From: Antribacter soli
GTDB lineage: Bacteria; Actinomycetota; Actinomycetes; Actinomycetales; Cellulomonadaceae
Assembly (NCBI RefSeq): GCF_021568775.1
Contig: NZ_JAKGSG010000021.1
Coordinates: 1 to 64,000 of the forward strand
DNA length: 64,000 nt
Direction of reading: 5' to 3'
This document shows, one piece after another, positions 45,803 through 53,997 of the stretch (position 1 is the stretch's first letter; each line of letters starts with the position of its first letter). The position numbers and the translations under genes were made by a program. The notes under the pieces were generated by a model. That model made no database searches. It was not told the DNA's origin and saw only the letters and a list, made by a program, of their open reading frames with translations.

Positions 45803-45920
45803 GCGCCCTGATGAGGGGCGCGCGGGACGGGTAGCGAGTTTCTCGTGACCACCGGAGCCCGCGGGTGCCGTGCACTCGTCCAGCACGGCAGGGAGGTTCG
45901 CCTCCGGCCCGCGGGCTCTT
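45803..45920 (+). ncRNA. Candidate structured RNA with three-way junction
   Basis: Several perfect stems follow the putative leader peptide. CGCGCCC pairs with GGGCGCG around a TGATGAG loop (about 45803-45823), and CGAG TTT CTCG forms a small hairpin near 45840. The main element is an 11-bp outer stem (45855-45865 with 45908-45918) enclosing two hairpins: TGCCGTGC/GCACGGCA (45866-45873 with 45883-45890) and GGAGG-TTCG-CCTCC (45892-45905), the latter with a stable UUCG tetraloop. TTCC follows. It could be a leader attenuator, an independent small RNA or a complex terminator. It matches no RNA family I know. Confidence 0.45.
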
Positions 45921-46040
45921 CCATGCCTGTCGCCCGCCTCGCCTCGCCTGCGCCCGATCTCTGCACAACCGGCTCCGCCCGCGCGGGTCGCACAGGTCGC
46001 AGGGCGTTCTCGCCGGTCCCCTTTTACGGGTCCGCCCCGG

Positions 46041-46085
46041 CGGGCACGGCTGGCACGGCGGGCACGGCGGGCACGGCGGGCACGG
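46041..46085. repeat. Five 9-bp tandem repeats upstream of the phosphatase gene
   Basis: Five units of CGGGCACGG (the second reads CTGGCACGG) end 12 bases before the GTG start. Confidence 0.85.
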
Positions 46086-46097
46086 CACAATGACGCG

Positions 46098-46703
46098 GTG
46101 ACGTACCGCGTGATGACCGTGTGCACCGGCAACATCTGCCGCTCCCCGATGGCCGAGGTGGTCCTGCGCGAGCGCTTCGAGGCGGCCGGGCTCGGCGACC
46201 TGGTGGTCGTCGACTCCTCCGGCGTCAGCGACGAGGAACACGGCAACCCTGTCGACCGGCGGGCGCGGGCGGTGCTTGCGGCGCACGGTTACTCAACCGG
46301 TGACGGGCACCGCGCCCGCCAGGTGACCCCGGCTGACCTTGCCTCCCGGGACCTCGTCCTCGCGATGACGGCCCACCACGCGCGCCGGCTGCGCGCGCTG
46401 GCACCGGGCCGTGTGGCGGATACGCCGGTCGGCGCTGCGTCGGAGCCGGCGGCAGGCGGGGTGGCCGGCACCGCCTCCGAGATCCGGATGTACCGCTCGT
46501 TCGACCCCGCGGCGCCGGCGGTGCCGCCCGGCGGCTCGGAGCACGTGCTCGACGTCGAGGACCCCTGGTACGGCGGTCACGACGACTTCGAGACGTGCCT
46601 CGCGGAGGTCGAGGCTGCGGCGGACGGAGTGGTGGCGTTCGTGCGGGCAGAGCTCGCGCGGACCGGCCGGAATCCCCGCCTCGCCGAAGACGCCACCGCC
46701 TGA
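46098..46703 (+). CDS. Low-molecular-weight protein-tyrosine phosphatase
   Basis: This 201-residue protein has the phosphatase P-loop CTGNICRS (Cys9, Arg15) near the N-terminus and the general-acid Asp in the late motif DVEDPWYG. A Gly/Ala/Pro-rich insert of about 40 residues precedes the DPW motif, making it longer than the usual 150-170 residues. GTG 46098 has no ribosome-binding site. CACAAT lies six bases upstream, fitting a leaderless message. The open frame extends left to 45870 across the structured-RNA and repeat region, which is unlikely to be translated. Confidence 0.88.
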   Translation: MTYRVMTVCTGNICRSPMAEVVLRERFEAAGLGDLVVVDSSGVSDEEHGNPVDRRARAVLAAHGYSTGDGHRARQVTPADLASRDLVLAMTAHHARRLRALAPGRVADTPVGAASEPAAGGVAGTASEIRMYRSFDPAAPAVPPGGSEHVLDVEDPWYGGHDDFETCLAEVEAAADGVVAFVRAELARTGRNPRLAEDATA

Positions 46704-46765
46704 CCCGCCACGGACCCGCCACGGACCCGTCCCGGACCCGTCCCGGAACAGCGCCCACAGCCGAG

Positions 46766-46800
46766 TTTTCCACAGGGTTTGTCCACACCTGTGTGGATGG
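46766..46800. promoter_or_regulatory. DnaA-box cluster far from oriC
   Basis: TTTTCCACA (46766-46774), the perfect TTGTCCACA (46779-46787) and TGTGGATGG (46792-46800) lie within 35 bases in the gap between two genes, about 37 kb from oriC. TGTGGATCG follows at about 46845. Confidence 0.55.
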
Positions 46801-46905
46801 ATCGTCCTCGAAGCGCTGCGTGCGAGGTAGGCCGGGGGGCAGCCCTGTGGATCGTCGGCCGGGAGCCACGCGCGGGAGAGCGACCGGGCGGCATACGGTG
46901 GGATT

Positions 46906-47775
46906 ATGGCGCGCACGACGAGGGACGGGCTGGTCGCGGTCACCGGAGCCGGCGGCCGGCTCGGTTCGCGCCTTGCGTTCCGGCTCGCCGCCGAGGGCGC
47001 ACGTCAGCGGCTCGTCGTCACCGACCGCCGTCGAACGCCGCACCTCACGGATGGCCGCCCCCTTCCGGAGACGGAGGTCGCCGTCTGCCCGCCGGACGAC
47101 CTCGTGGCGCTCAAGGCCGCCTTCGTCGGTGCGGACAGCGTGTTCCTCGTCGGGGGTCGCAACAGCGAGGCGGCCGTCGCCGCCGCGACGGAGGCCCGAG
47201 TCCGGCGGGTGGTCCTCGTCTCGCAGGCCGGTGCCGACCGCCACGCGATCGCGACGGGGGCCCGCGACCTGTGGCATGCCGAGGAGCGGCTCAAGGCCTC
47301 CGGCCTCGCGTGGACCATCTTGCGCACCTCGGTTTTCCACAGCTACCTCCCGGAGGCGGTGCACAACGACGTCCTGCGCGCCCCGTGCGCGGACGGTCGC
47401 GTGGCCTCTGTGGCCCACGACGACGTCGCCGACGCCGCGACAGCCGTGCTCCTCGACGAACGTGCCCACGTCCACGACCGCGCGACGTACCTGCTCACCG
47501 GCCCGGAGGCGCTCACGCTCGCTGAGGCGGCCGAGGTCATCGGCCGGACGGCGGGGCGAGCCGTGACCTACGAGCCGCAGACGGTCCAGCAGGCGTACCG
47601 GAACTGGGGCCGGCTGGCCCGGTCGGACCTCGAAGCCTGGGTCACCTGCTGCGCGGCGATCGCCGCGGGGGTCTACGAGGAGATCGGCGACACCGTCGAG
47701 CGCCTGGCGTCGCGCCCGGCCCGCTCGCTCGCCGCCTGGCTGGACGACTACCCGGCCGAGTGGGCGCTGCGGTGA
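46906..47775 (+). CDS. NmrA-like NAD(P)-binding protein
   Basis: This 289-residue protein has the Rossmann motif TGAGGRLGSRLA, a VVTDRRR strand end, VFLVGGRN, VVLVSQAGADRH and the WTILRTSVF stretch. These are typical of NmrA/HSCARG-type atypical short-chain dehydrogenases, which often act as redox sensors or quinone/NADPH reductases. The catalytic YxxxK is absent. TACGGT lies six bases before the ATG with no ribosome-binding site, suggesting a leaderless start. The stop overlaps a possible 41-codon gene. Confidence 0.85.
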   Translation: MARTTRDGLVAVTGAGGRLGSRLAFRLAAEGARQRLVVTDRRRTPHLTDGRPLPETEVAVCPPDDLVALKAAFVGADSVFLVGGRNSEAAVAAATEARVRRVVLVSQAGADRHAIATGARDLWHAEERLKASGLAWTILRTSVFHSYLPEAVHNDVLRAPCADGRVASVAHDDVADAATAVLLDERAHVHDRATYLLTGPEALTLAEAAEVIGRTAGRAVTYEPQTVQQAYRNWGRLARSDLEAWVTCCAAIAAGVYEEIGDTVERLASRPARSLAAWLDDYPAEWALR

Positions 47776-47897
47776 CTCCCAGGTGGGGCCTCGAGCCGAA
47801 GATCGACGCGCTCCTCGAGGAACGTGGCATCCACCCGGACGAATTCCACCACGAGGAGCGCAAGGAGCTGGCCCTGACGCTACGTTCAGTAGCGTGA
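47772..47897 (+). CDS. Possible 41-residue protein between NmrA-like and hydrolase genes
   Basis: GTG 47772 overlaps the preceding stop (GTGA), and its own stop overlaps the GTG of the following hydrolase (GTGA). Most codons end in G or C. The product reads MTPRWGLEPKIDALLEERG followed by a charged helix. I do not recognise it. The double overlap supports a real coupled gene, but the region could also be an untranslated leader holding the hydrolase promoter (TACGTT at 47881). Confidence 0.4.
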   Translation: MTPRWGLEPKIDALLEERGIHPDEFHHEERKELALTLRSVA

Positions 47898-49087
47898 TCA
47901 GCGACTCCGACGTCGGGTGGGGGCCCGACTTCCTGCACGGCTACGAGCGGCTCACGCTCCACCTCGCCCCTGACGACGAGGGCGACGTCGTAGCGACCCT
48001 CGTTCGCCCGATGCTGCGCCCGCCCGAGGACGCGGGTCCTGCGGCCGAGCGCGCGCCGGGCGGTCGTCGCACCGAGTCTCTCGCCGAGCGGTTCGCCCGT
48101 TTCTGGCGAGACCTCTCCGCAGTGCAGGGGCCACCCGGAGTGACCGGTCCGACGTCGGGCGGCGGCTCGGCGGACGGTACGGGTGGCGTGCCCGACGCGG
48201 GCGTGGACCTGCTCTACCTCCACGGCTGGCAGGACTACTTCTTCCAGACGCACCTCGCCGAGTACTGGGAGGGTCTCGGCGTGCGGTTCCACGCCCTTGA
48301 CCTGCGCAAGTACGGCCGCAGCCTGCACCAGCACCAGACCCCCGGGTACGTGACCGATCTGGCGACGTACGACGAGGACATCGAGGCGGCGCTCGCGGCC
48401 ATCGGCCACGGCCTGGGGCCATCCGCGTCGGCTACCGAGACGACGTCGGGCCGACGGCTCATTCTCATGGGCCACTCGACCGGCGGGCTCACCCTCAGCC
48501 TGTGGGCGGCGCGCAACCCCGGCCGGGCGGCCGGGCTCGTGCTCAACTCGCCGTGGCTGGAGTTCCAGACGCGGCAGGTCGGCCGGCGGGTGCTCGAGCC
48601 AGGGATCGGCGCGCAGGCCGCGATCGCCCCGCGCAGCCAGGTGCTGTTCCTCGACCGCGGATTCTACGTCCGGTCCATCTCGAGCAGGCTGGACGGCGAA
48701 TGGGACCTCGACGTGCCATGGCGGTCGGACGAGGCGCCCTGGAAACCGACGTCGGGCTGGCTCGCAGCAATCTTCCGCGGACACCAGCAGGTCGCGCGCG
48801 GACTCGGTCTCAACCTGCCGGTGCTGGTGCTGCTGTCGGCCCGGTCGACGGCCCCACTGCGGTGGAGCGACGACATGGTTCGGACCGACACGGTGCTTGA
48901 CGTGGTGGGCATCGCGCGCCGGGCGACGGACCTCGGAAACCTGTGCACCCTCGTGCGCGTCGAGGGTGCGCTCCACGACGTGACGCTGTCCGCTCCGCCG
49001 GTGCGAGAGGTGGTGTGGCGGGAGACGACCCGCTGGTTCCGCTGCTATGTCGGTTCCGCGACCGTGGCGCCTCACGCCGCGGGCTGA
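47894..49087 (+). CDS. Alpha/beta hydrolase (serine aminopeptidase/S33-like)
   Basis: This 397-residue protein has the hydrolase motifs DLLYLHGWQDYFFQTHLAEYW, a DLRKYGRSLHQHQ segment, the nucleophile elbow GHSTGG, a VLVLLSARST strand and the late His in EGALHDVTLS. It resembles uncharacterised actinobacterial lysophospholipase-like hydrolases. A Gly/Ala-rich insert of about 50 residues follows the first strands. GTG 47894 was chosen; TACGTT lies seven bases upstream, fitting a leaderless start, and the frame upstream overlaps other sequence. The substrate is unknown. Confidence 0.82.
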   Translation: MISDSDVGWGPDFLHGYERLTLHLAPDDEGDVVATLVRPMLRPPEDAGPAAERAPGGRRTESLAERFARFWRDLSAVQGPPGVTGPTSGGGSADGTGGVPDAGVDLLYLHGWQDYFFQTHLAEYWEGLGVRFHALDLRKYGRSLHQHQTPGYVTDLATYDEDIEAALAAIGHGLGPSASATETTSGRRLILMGHSTGGLTLSLWAARNPGRAAGLVLNSPWLEFQTRQVGRRVLEPGIGAQAAIAPRSQVLFLDRGFYVRSISSRLDGEWDLDVPWRSDEAPWKPTSGWLAAIFRGHQQVARGLGLNLPVLVLLSARSTAPLRWSDDMVRTDTVLDVVGIARRATDLGNLCTLVRVEGALHDVTLSAPPVREVVWRETTRWFRCYVGSATVAPHAAG

Positions 49088-49175
49088 GGTCGGGGGGCGG
49101 CCTGGTCTCCTCGCCCGCGCGGTGGGACGATGGGGACAGGTGTCGATGACGTCGTCCGGCACCGGAGGGAACATC

Positions 49176-49469
49176 ATGGCAACGCACCAGAGTGCTCAGC
49201 CGCATGCCCGCCCTGGCGGGCCGTTCCTCACGCGCGACGAGCGCGTCGTCGGCATCGCGGTCGCAATCTTCGGGATGCTCCTGTCTCCCGCGATGGCCGA
49301 GGCCATCACCATCGCCGGGTGCCTCGTGCTCCTCGGCGCGGCCGCTGGGCGGGCCGGCGGGTGGAAGGGTGCGCGGACGACCGCCGTCGTCGGAGGAGCG
49401 CTCCTGCTCGGGTCGATGCCGTACTGGCTCGTCGCGGGAGCGCTCATCGTCGCGCAGTACGGGTTCTGA
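49176..49469 (+). CDS. Small membrane protein of unknown function
   Basis: This 97-residue protein has three hydrophobic segments: GIAVAIFGMLLSPAMAEAITIAGCLVLL, then TTAVVGGALLLGSMP, then YWLVAGALIVAQYGF. GGAGGG lies six bases before the ATG. I do not recognise the family. A 19-bp tandem duplication covers its stop codon. Confidence 0.75.
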   Translation: MATHQSAQPHARPGGPFLTRDERVVGIAVAIFGMLLSPAMAEAITIAGCLVLLGAAAGRAGGWKGARTTAVVGGALLLGSMPYWLVAGALIVAQYGF

Positions 49470-49489
49470 GGCGCAGTACGGGGTCTGAA
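49452..49489. repeat. 19-bp tandem duplication at a stop codon
   Basis: 49452-49470 and 49471-49489 are tandem copies with two mismatches. The first contains the last codons and TGA of the small membrane protein. Confidence 0.8.
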
Positions 49490-49523
49490 CCCGGGGTGAG
49501 CCCGGGCGGACCGGCCTGAGCGC

Positions 49524-49961
49524 TCAGGATGCCGGGCGGTCGATCACGCGCGACATGACGATCGCGGTGCGCGTCTTGTCGATCTTCGCGCTCGACCGGA
49601 TGCGCTCCACCGTCTCCTCGATCTCCGCCATGCTCCGTGCCATGACGTGCACTATGGCGTCCGCGTCGCCCGTCACCGTGACGACGCGCACCACCTCCGG
49701 GATCGGGGCCAGGTCACGGGCGAGCGCCGTCGGCGGCATGATGCCGCGGTAGAAGACCTCGACGTACGCCTCGATGTCCCAGCCCAGGGCGTGTGGGTCG
49801 ACCTGCACCGTGAACCCGGCGATCTCGCCGCGCGCCACCATGAGGTCGACCCGCCGCTTCACCGCCGGGGCCGAGAGCCCCACGGCGTCGCCGATCTTCT
49901 GGTACGTGGCGCGGCCGTCCCGCAGCAGGTAGCCGACGATGCGGCGGTTGGTCTCGTCCAC
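49524..49961 (-). CDS. Lrp/AsnC-family transcriptional regulator
   Basis: This 145-residue regulator has an N-terminal helix-turn-helix (YLLRDGRATYQKIGDAVGLSAPAVKRRVDLM) and a C-terminal RAM ligand-binding domain (VVRVVTVTGDADAIVHVMARS). GTG 49961 was chosen because CAGGAG lies six bases upstream; the frame continues to 50132. It is divergent from ddaH across about 150 bases and probably controls it in response to an amino acid such as arginine or ornithine (inference). Confidence 0.9.
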   Translation of the reverse strand: MDETNRRIVGYLLRDGRATYQKIGDAVGLSAPAVKRRVDLMVARGEIAGFTVQVDPHALGWDIEAYVEVFYRGIMPPTALARDLAPIPEVVRVVTVTGDADAIVHVMARSMAEIEETVERIRSSAKIDKTRTAIVMSRVIDRPAS

Positions 49962-50109
49962 GGCGGACTCCTGTCCACGTCGGGCCCGGGTGGTCAGATG
50001 GGCGATGAACGAATCGTTCACCACGAGGACGCGTGTCGCAAGAAATGCTGACCATCTGCGCAACGGATCGTGGTTTGTTGCGCAACGGGCCGATCCTACG
50101 GTGGAGGCC

Positions 50110-51015
50110 ATGACGCTGAGCCCCACGCACACCGCCGTTGCCAGCCCCGCCGGGAGCCCGGAGACCGAGGCCTCGCGCGCGGCGACCCCGCGCCACTACC
50201 TCATGTGCCCGCCGACGTACTTCGACGTCGTGTATGCGATCAACCCGTGGATGGACCCGACGAGCGGCGTCGACACGGCGCGCGCCGTCGCGCAGTGGGA
50301 GGAGCTCAAGGCGACGTACGAGGCGCACGGCCATCAGGTCGAGGTCGTCGACCCGGTGGCTGACCTGCCGGACATGGTCTACGCGGCGAACGGCGGCGCC
50401 GTCGTCGGAGGGCGCGCACTCGCCGCGCGGTTCGTCCACGCGGAGCGGCGCGCCGAAGGCCCCGCCTACGAGGCGTGGTTCTCGGGGCCGGGCGCCGTCG
50501 TCGGGCTGAAGAGCCTCGGTCAGGCGGTCGAGCTCAACGAGGGTCAGGGGGACTTCCTGCTCGCCGGGGACGTCCTGCTCGCCGGCACCGGCTTCCGCAC
50601 CACCCTCGCGGCGCACGCCGAGGCCGCCCGGCTGCTCGACGTCGAGGTCGTCACCCTCGAGCTGGTCGATCCGCGTTACTACCACCTCGACACGGCGCTC
50701 GCCGTGCTCGACGACGGAGCCGTCTCCGGTGAGCGGACGCTCGCCTGGTATCCGCCGGCGTTCAGCTCCCGCTCACAGGAGGTGGTGCGTGACCTGTTCC
50801 CGGACGCGATCGTGGCGAGCGACGAGGACGCCGCCGTCCTCGGGCTCAATGCCGTGTCGGATGGCCGGCACGTGTTCCTCACCGACCGGGCGACGGGCTT
50901 GCACGAGCGCCTGCGCGAGCGCGGATTCGAGCCCGTCGGGATCGACCTGTCCGAGCTGTTGAAGGGTGGCGGTTCGGTGAAGTGCTGCACGCTGGAGCTC
51001 GACCTTCCGCGCTGA
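50110..51015 (+). CDS. ddaH: Dimethylarginine dimethylaminohydrolase (amidinotransferase family)
   Basis: This 301-residue protein belongs to the arginine-modifying superfamily that converts dimethylarginine or arginine to citrulline products. Visible motifs are MCPPTYFDVVYAINPWM near the start, DMVYAANGG, EGQGDF, the catalytic His segment YYHLDTAL and the C-terminal catalytic Cys in SVKCCTLEL. The ATG at 50110 follows GGAGG very closely; TACGGT upstream may be a -10 element. The Lrp-type neighbour supports a role in arginine metabolism. The exact substrate is not fixed by sequence. Confidence 0.85.
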   Translation: MTLSPTHTAVASPAGSPETEASRAATPRHYLMCPPTYFDVVYAINPWMDPTSGVDTARAVAQWEELKATYEAHGHQVEVVDPVADLPDMVYAANGGAVVGGRALAARFVHAERRAEGPAYEAWFSGPGAVVGLKSLGQAVELNEGQGDFLLAGDVLLAGTGFRTTLAAHAEAARLLDVEVVTLELVDPRYYHLDTALAVLDDGAVSGERTLAWYPPAFSSRSQEVVRDLFPDAIVASDEDAAVLGLNAVSDGRHVFLTDRATGLHERLRERGFEPVGIDLSELLKGGGSVKCCTLELDLPR

Positions 51016-51127
51016 TGCGGCATCGGACGCGGGACCCGGGCGTACCGCGCCGCCGCCGAGCCGGACCGGGTTGATGGCTCGCCAGGCGCAGCGATGCTGC
51101 CCCGCGTGCTGAACCGTGAGTGCGGCC

Positions 51128-51949
51128 TTACCAGGGCCGCCACCAGGGCTTCTTCTCGCTCGTGGCGCGATCGCTCGTCGTCTGCAGGTCTGGATTCCCC
51201 CGCCTGTCCGACGCCGGCCGCTCGCGTCCTCGGGACGGTGACGCTCCGGCGTCGGCGGTGCGGGCCGCGCCCGCCGCGCGGTCGGTGCGGTCGGTGCGGG
51301 CCTTGCTGTCCGGGCCTGACCGGGCCGCCCTGCGTGTCGCGCGGCGCTGCCGCCAGCGGGCGACCTCCTGGTCGACGTCCCGGGTCGGCGTGACGACGGG
51401 CGGGCCACCCAAGAGCTGGCGGCGCGCGTCGATCACGCGGGCGTTGAACTCCTCGACGATCTCGCGGACACGCTCCTCTTGAGCCTCCCTGTCGAGCGCC
51501 TCGTCCAGCTCGGCGTCGTCCTTGCGGAGCTGGGCTGAGGGCAGCACGCCGGTGATCTGCTCACGCTCGACGAGGTTCTTCAGCCACCAGTCCGGGTCGT
51601 GAGCGCCGCTCTTCAGGCTGGGGATCGGCTTGCCATGCAGCGGCAGGTTGTCGAACTCGCCGCGCCGGATCGCCTGGTCGATCACCGTGTCGACATAGCG
51701 TGAGCGTTCATCCATCCGGATGCGTCGCGGGCCGCCGGGGACCCCCTCCGTTGCGCCGGGGTCGTCGTCAGCGTCCCGAGTGTCCCCAGCGTCCTGGGTG
51801 CTCGCGGCGTTCCGGACGCCGCGGCCTGTCCCCGCCCGCCCGGGTTCGGTTGCACTCTCTGCAGCCTCGCGCGCGGCCTCCCGGTCCACGCGGTACTGCG
51901 CAGCCCTGCGCACCGGGTCGTCCTCGCGATCCTCGCCTCGTCCCGCCAT
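51128..51949 (-). CDS. DUF1992 (DnaJC28-like) domain protein
   Basis: This 273-residue protein has the DUF1992 domain in its middle: YVDTVIDQAIRRGEFDNLPLHGKPIP, DPDWWLKNLVEREQITGVLP and a VREIVEEFNARVIDARR helix. The family relates to the conserved part of eukaryotic DNAJC28, but its function is unknown. N- and C-terminal thirds are Arg/Asp/Ala-rich and disordered, ending KKPWWRPW. The ATG at 51949 has TACCGT six bases ahead and no ribosome-binding site, suggesting a leaderless start. Confidence 0.88.
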   Translation of the reverse strand: MAGRGEDREDDPVRRAAQYRVDREAAREAAESATEPGRAGTGRGVRNAASTQDAGDTRDADDDPGATEGVPGGPRRIRMDERSRYVDTVIDQAIRRGEFDNLPLHGKPIPSLKSGAHDPDWWLKNLVEREQITGVLPSAQLRKDDAELDEALDREAQEERVREIVEEFNARVIDARRQLLGGPPVVTPTRDVDQEVARWRQRRATRRAARSGPDSKARTDRTDRAAGAARTADAGASPSRGRERPASDRRGNPDLQTTSDRATSEKKPWWRPW

Positions 51950-52311
51950 GAACCCACGGTACCTGCGGTCGAAATGCATCGGAATGGCACTGAATGCGCC
52001 GCTACGACGGTGTCCCCGGCTGGCGGCCCGCCTCGAAGGTGACCGGCCACTGGCGGCCCTGAAGCATTGGCTGCCCCGACGGCTTGCCCGGTGCCGCTGA
52101 CGGCTAGGTGCTCGGTGCCGGGGTGACCTGTGTTGCGTGCCCTGTGCCAGGTGCCGGGGTCACCTGTGCCGCGTGCCCTGTGCCAGGTGCCCGCTGCCCG
52201 GTGCTTGCGGCCCGGACGCCTTGCTGCCGGTGCTCCACTGTCAACAGGCAGCGGGCCCCTGCGGCTGCCCACGATGGGGTCGAGTTCGGAGTGAGCGGCG
52301 ATTGCACGGAC
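51950..52311. repeat. Gene-free region with 36-bp tandem repeats
   Basis: No gene was seen in this 362-base interval. Two 36-bp tandem units (52114-52149 and 52150-52185) with three mismatches are followed by degenerate GTGCC-rich remnants to about 52215. They are built from shorter GGTGCC/CCTGTGCC words. Confidence 0.75.
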
Positions 52312-53808
52312 TCATGCCGCGGCCGTGTGTTCGCGGTATCCCGTGATCGGTTTGCCGTGGCGGTCGGTGAAGGCCCACCCGCTGGTGCTGCTCATGCCGT
52401 CCTCTCTTGCACCGATCGGCTCCTCGCTGTTCGGGCGGCCTCCCCAACGCATGCTGATGCGACCGGTGTCGACGAGCGTGTGGTGATGCCGGCACAGGAG
52501 CGCGGCGTTGCGGACCGAGGTCTCCCCTCCGTCTGCCCAGTGGCGTTCGGCGTGATGCACGTCGCACCGGCCGGGCGGCTGGTCGCAGTCCGGGTAGACG
52601 CAGTGCTGGTCACGGGCGATGACGGCGCGGCGGAGCTGCCCGGTCACGGTTCGCTGGGCCCGACCGACGTCGAGGACCTGCGAGTCCGGGCCGAACACGA
52701 CCCGGGTGACCTCGCTGTCGCACGCGAGCTTCCGCAGGAGCGATGGTGGGACGGGTGTGCCAGTCTCGGTGAAGTAGGCGGGCAGTCCGGGCCTGCCGGA
52801 ACGGCCAGGCTCCCCCGGCCGACCAGGCTCGCCAGTGCCAGTGCCAGTGCCAGTGCCAGTGCCAGTGCCAGTGCCAGCCATGGCCTGCAGCTCCGACCAG
52901 GAGACGGTGACAGCGAGGTGCGGGCGCACGGCGGCCCCCGTGCCGGTGTGGCCGTTGTCCAGGACGGTGCGGGCGACATCCGCCAGGGCCGCAGCACGAC
53001 GCCGGCTCGCGGTGCGGTCGTCGGCGGCCGTCGGGGCGCCCATGACGGAGGCGAGCGCGGTAGCCAGAGCCAGGCCGTTCTCGTCGGTGAGGAAGCCGGC
53101 CACGTGATAGCCGCCGAACGTCTTTGCCAGCTCGAGGAACTCGCGGTCGACGGCATCCTTGTAGCCTCGGTCGTCCGACTCGGGGTCGGTGATGCGCGCG
53201 AAATGCTGAACCAGACGACGGAACGGCGAGGGCTTGCTCGCGACGGCCAGGCGGAGCAGGCGCTCCTCGCCCGTCACCGGCTCGCTCGCAGGGTCCTCGG
53301 GGTCGACCGCACGGCCGGCGAGGGCCTCGCGGCGGGCCTCCGACGTCGGGCCGCCGTCGACGAGGATCCTCAGGTGGTCAGGGCCGATCCGGCCGGTGGC
53401 CGCGGCCTCGAGGGTCGCGGGCAGGTGTTCGCACAGGGTGGTCGCGGTTCGGACCTCCCGCTTCGCGGTGCCCACCTCGACGTTCTCAGCGGTGGCGAGC
53501 CAGGACGCGAACGTACGGGCTCCGCGCACGGCCCACATGCCCTCGGCCTCGATCCGGGGCAGCCACGCCAGCCGGGCTGTCTGCAGCCGCGACGCGACGG
53601 CACGGACTCGCGGAGAGGCCGCGGTCAGCCGGACCGCCAGCCCCGAGACGACCGACCCGGCGGCGTCCGCGGCGTCGAGCGCGGACGGCCCGGCGACCGC
53701 GACGAGCTCCTCGGTGAGGCGTTCCAGGTCGGCCAGCACGGCCTCGAGGGGACGCGCGCCGGGCGTCGCCGTCTCGCTCGCCGTCCCGCTTGCCATCTCG
53801 ATTGCCAT
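52312..53808 (-). CDS. DUF222 and HNH endonuclease domain protein
   Basis: This 498-residue protein has an N-terminal DUF222 helical domain and a C-terminal HNH nuclease domain with two Cys pairs and the metal-binding core (CVYPDCDQPPGRCDVHHAERHWADGG, then NAALLCRHHHTLV). The family is abundant and multicopy in Actinobacteria, often associated with mobile DNA; its role is unproven. A Gly-Thr repeat encoded by a 6-bp microsatellite (52831-52878) splits the protein. The ATG at 53808 has GGGAGG close upstream; the open frame begins at 53907. Confidence 0.9.
   Translation of the reverse strand: MAIEMASGTASETATPGARPLEAVLADLERLTEELVAVAGPSALDAADAAGSVVSGLAVRLTAASPRVRAVASRLQTARLAWLPRIEAEGMWAVRGARTFASWLATAENVEVGTAKREVRTATTLCEHLPATLEAAATGRIGPDHLRILVDGGPTSEARREALAGRAVDPEDPASEPVTGEERLLRLAVASKPSPFRRLVQHFARITDPESDDRGYKDAVDREFLELAKTFGGYHVAGFLTDENGLALATALASVMGAPTAADDRTASRRRAAALADVARTVLDNGHTGTGAAVRPHLAVTVSWSELQAMAGTGTGTGTGTGTGTGEPGRPGEPGRSGRPGLPAYFTETGTPVPPSLLRKLACDSEVTRVVFGPDSQVLDVGRAQRTVTGQLRRAVIARDQHCVYPDCDQPPGRCDVHHAERHWADGGETSVRNAALLCRHHHTLVDTGRISMRWGGRPNSEEPIGAREDGMSSTSGWAFTDRHGKPITGYREHTAAA
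52831..52878. repeat. 6-bp microsatellite inside the HNH gene
   Basis: Seven perfect GCCAGT units and one variant encode alternating Thr-Gly on the minus strand. Unit loss or gain would keep the frame. Confidence 0.9.
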
Positions 53809-53997
53809 GCCACCTCCCTGGTGCGTTCGATCCTCGTCCGGAACCCCTTGGGCGACTCTATCGAACGGCTGTTCGTGATGCATGGCAGGATTTGATATTG
53901 TGGACAACTTCTTTATGAAGGCTCTTGTGGTCGACCTCCGACCCGCGGACCGTCGTCAACGCGACCCGGCCGGAGCGGTGGGCGAGCCGGCGAGGGC
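53809..53997. promoter_or_regulatory. HNH/aminotransferase divergent region with a perfect DnaA box
   Basis: This 189-base divergent gap holds the promoters of both genes. TGTGGACAA (53899-53907) is a perfect DnaA box in an AT-richer patch. Confidence 0.45.

Noticed and set aside
45700-45920. tmRNA or signal-recognition-particle RNA
   Set aside because: The tRNA-like ends and tag frame of tmRNA and the conserved SRP loop are absent.
52108-53895. 595-codon plus-strand frame opposite the HNH gene
   Set aside because: The minus strand holds a complete DUF222-HNH protein with its metal-binding motifs; the plus frame has none.
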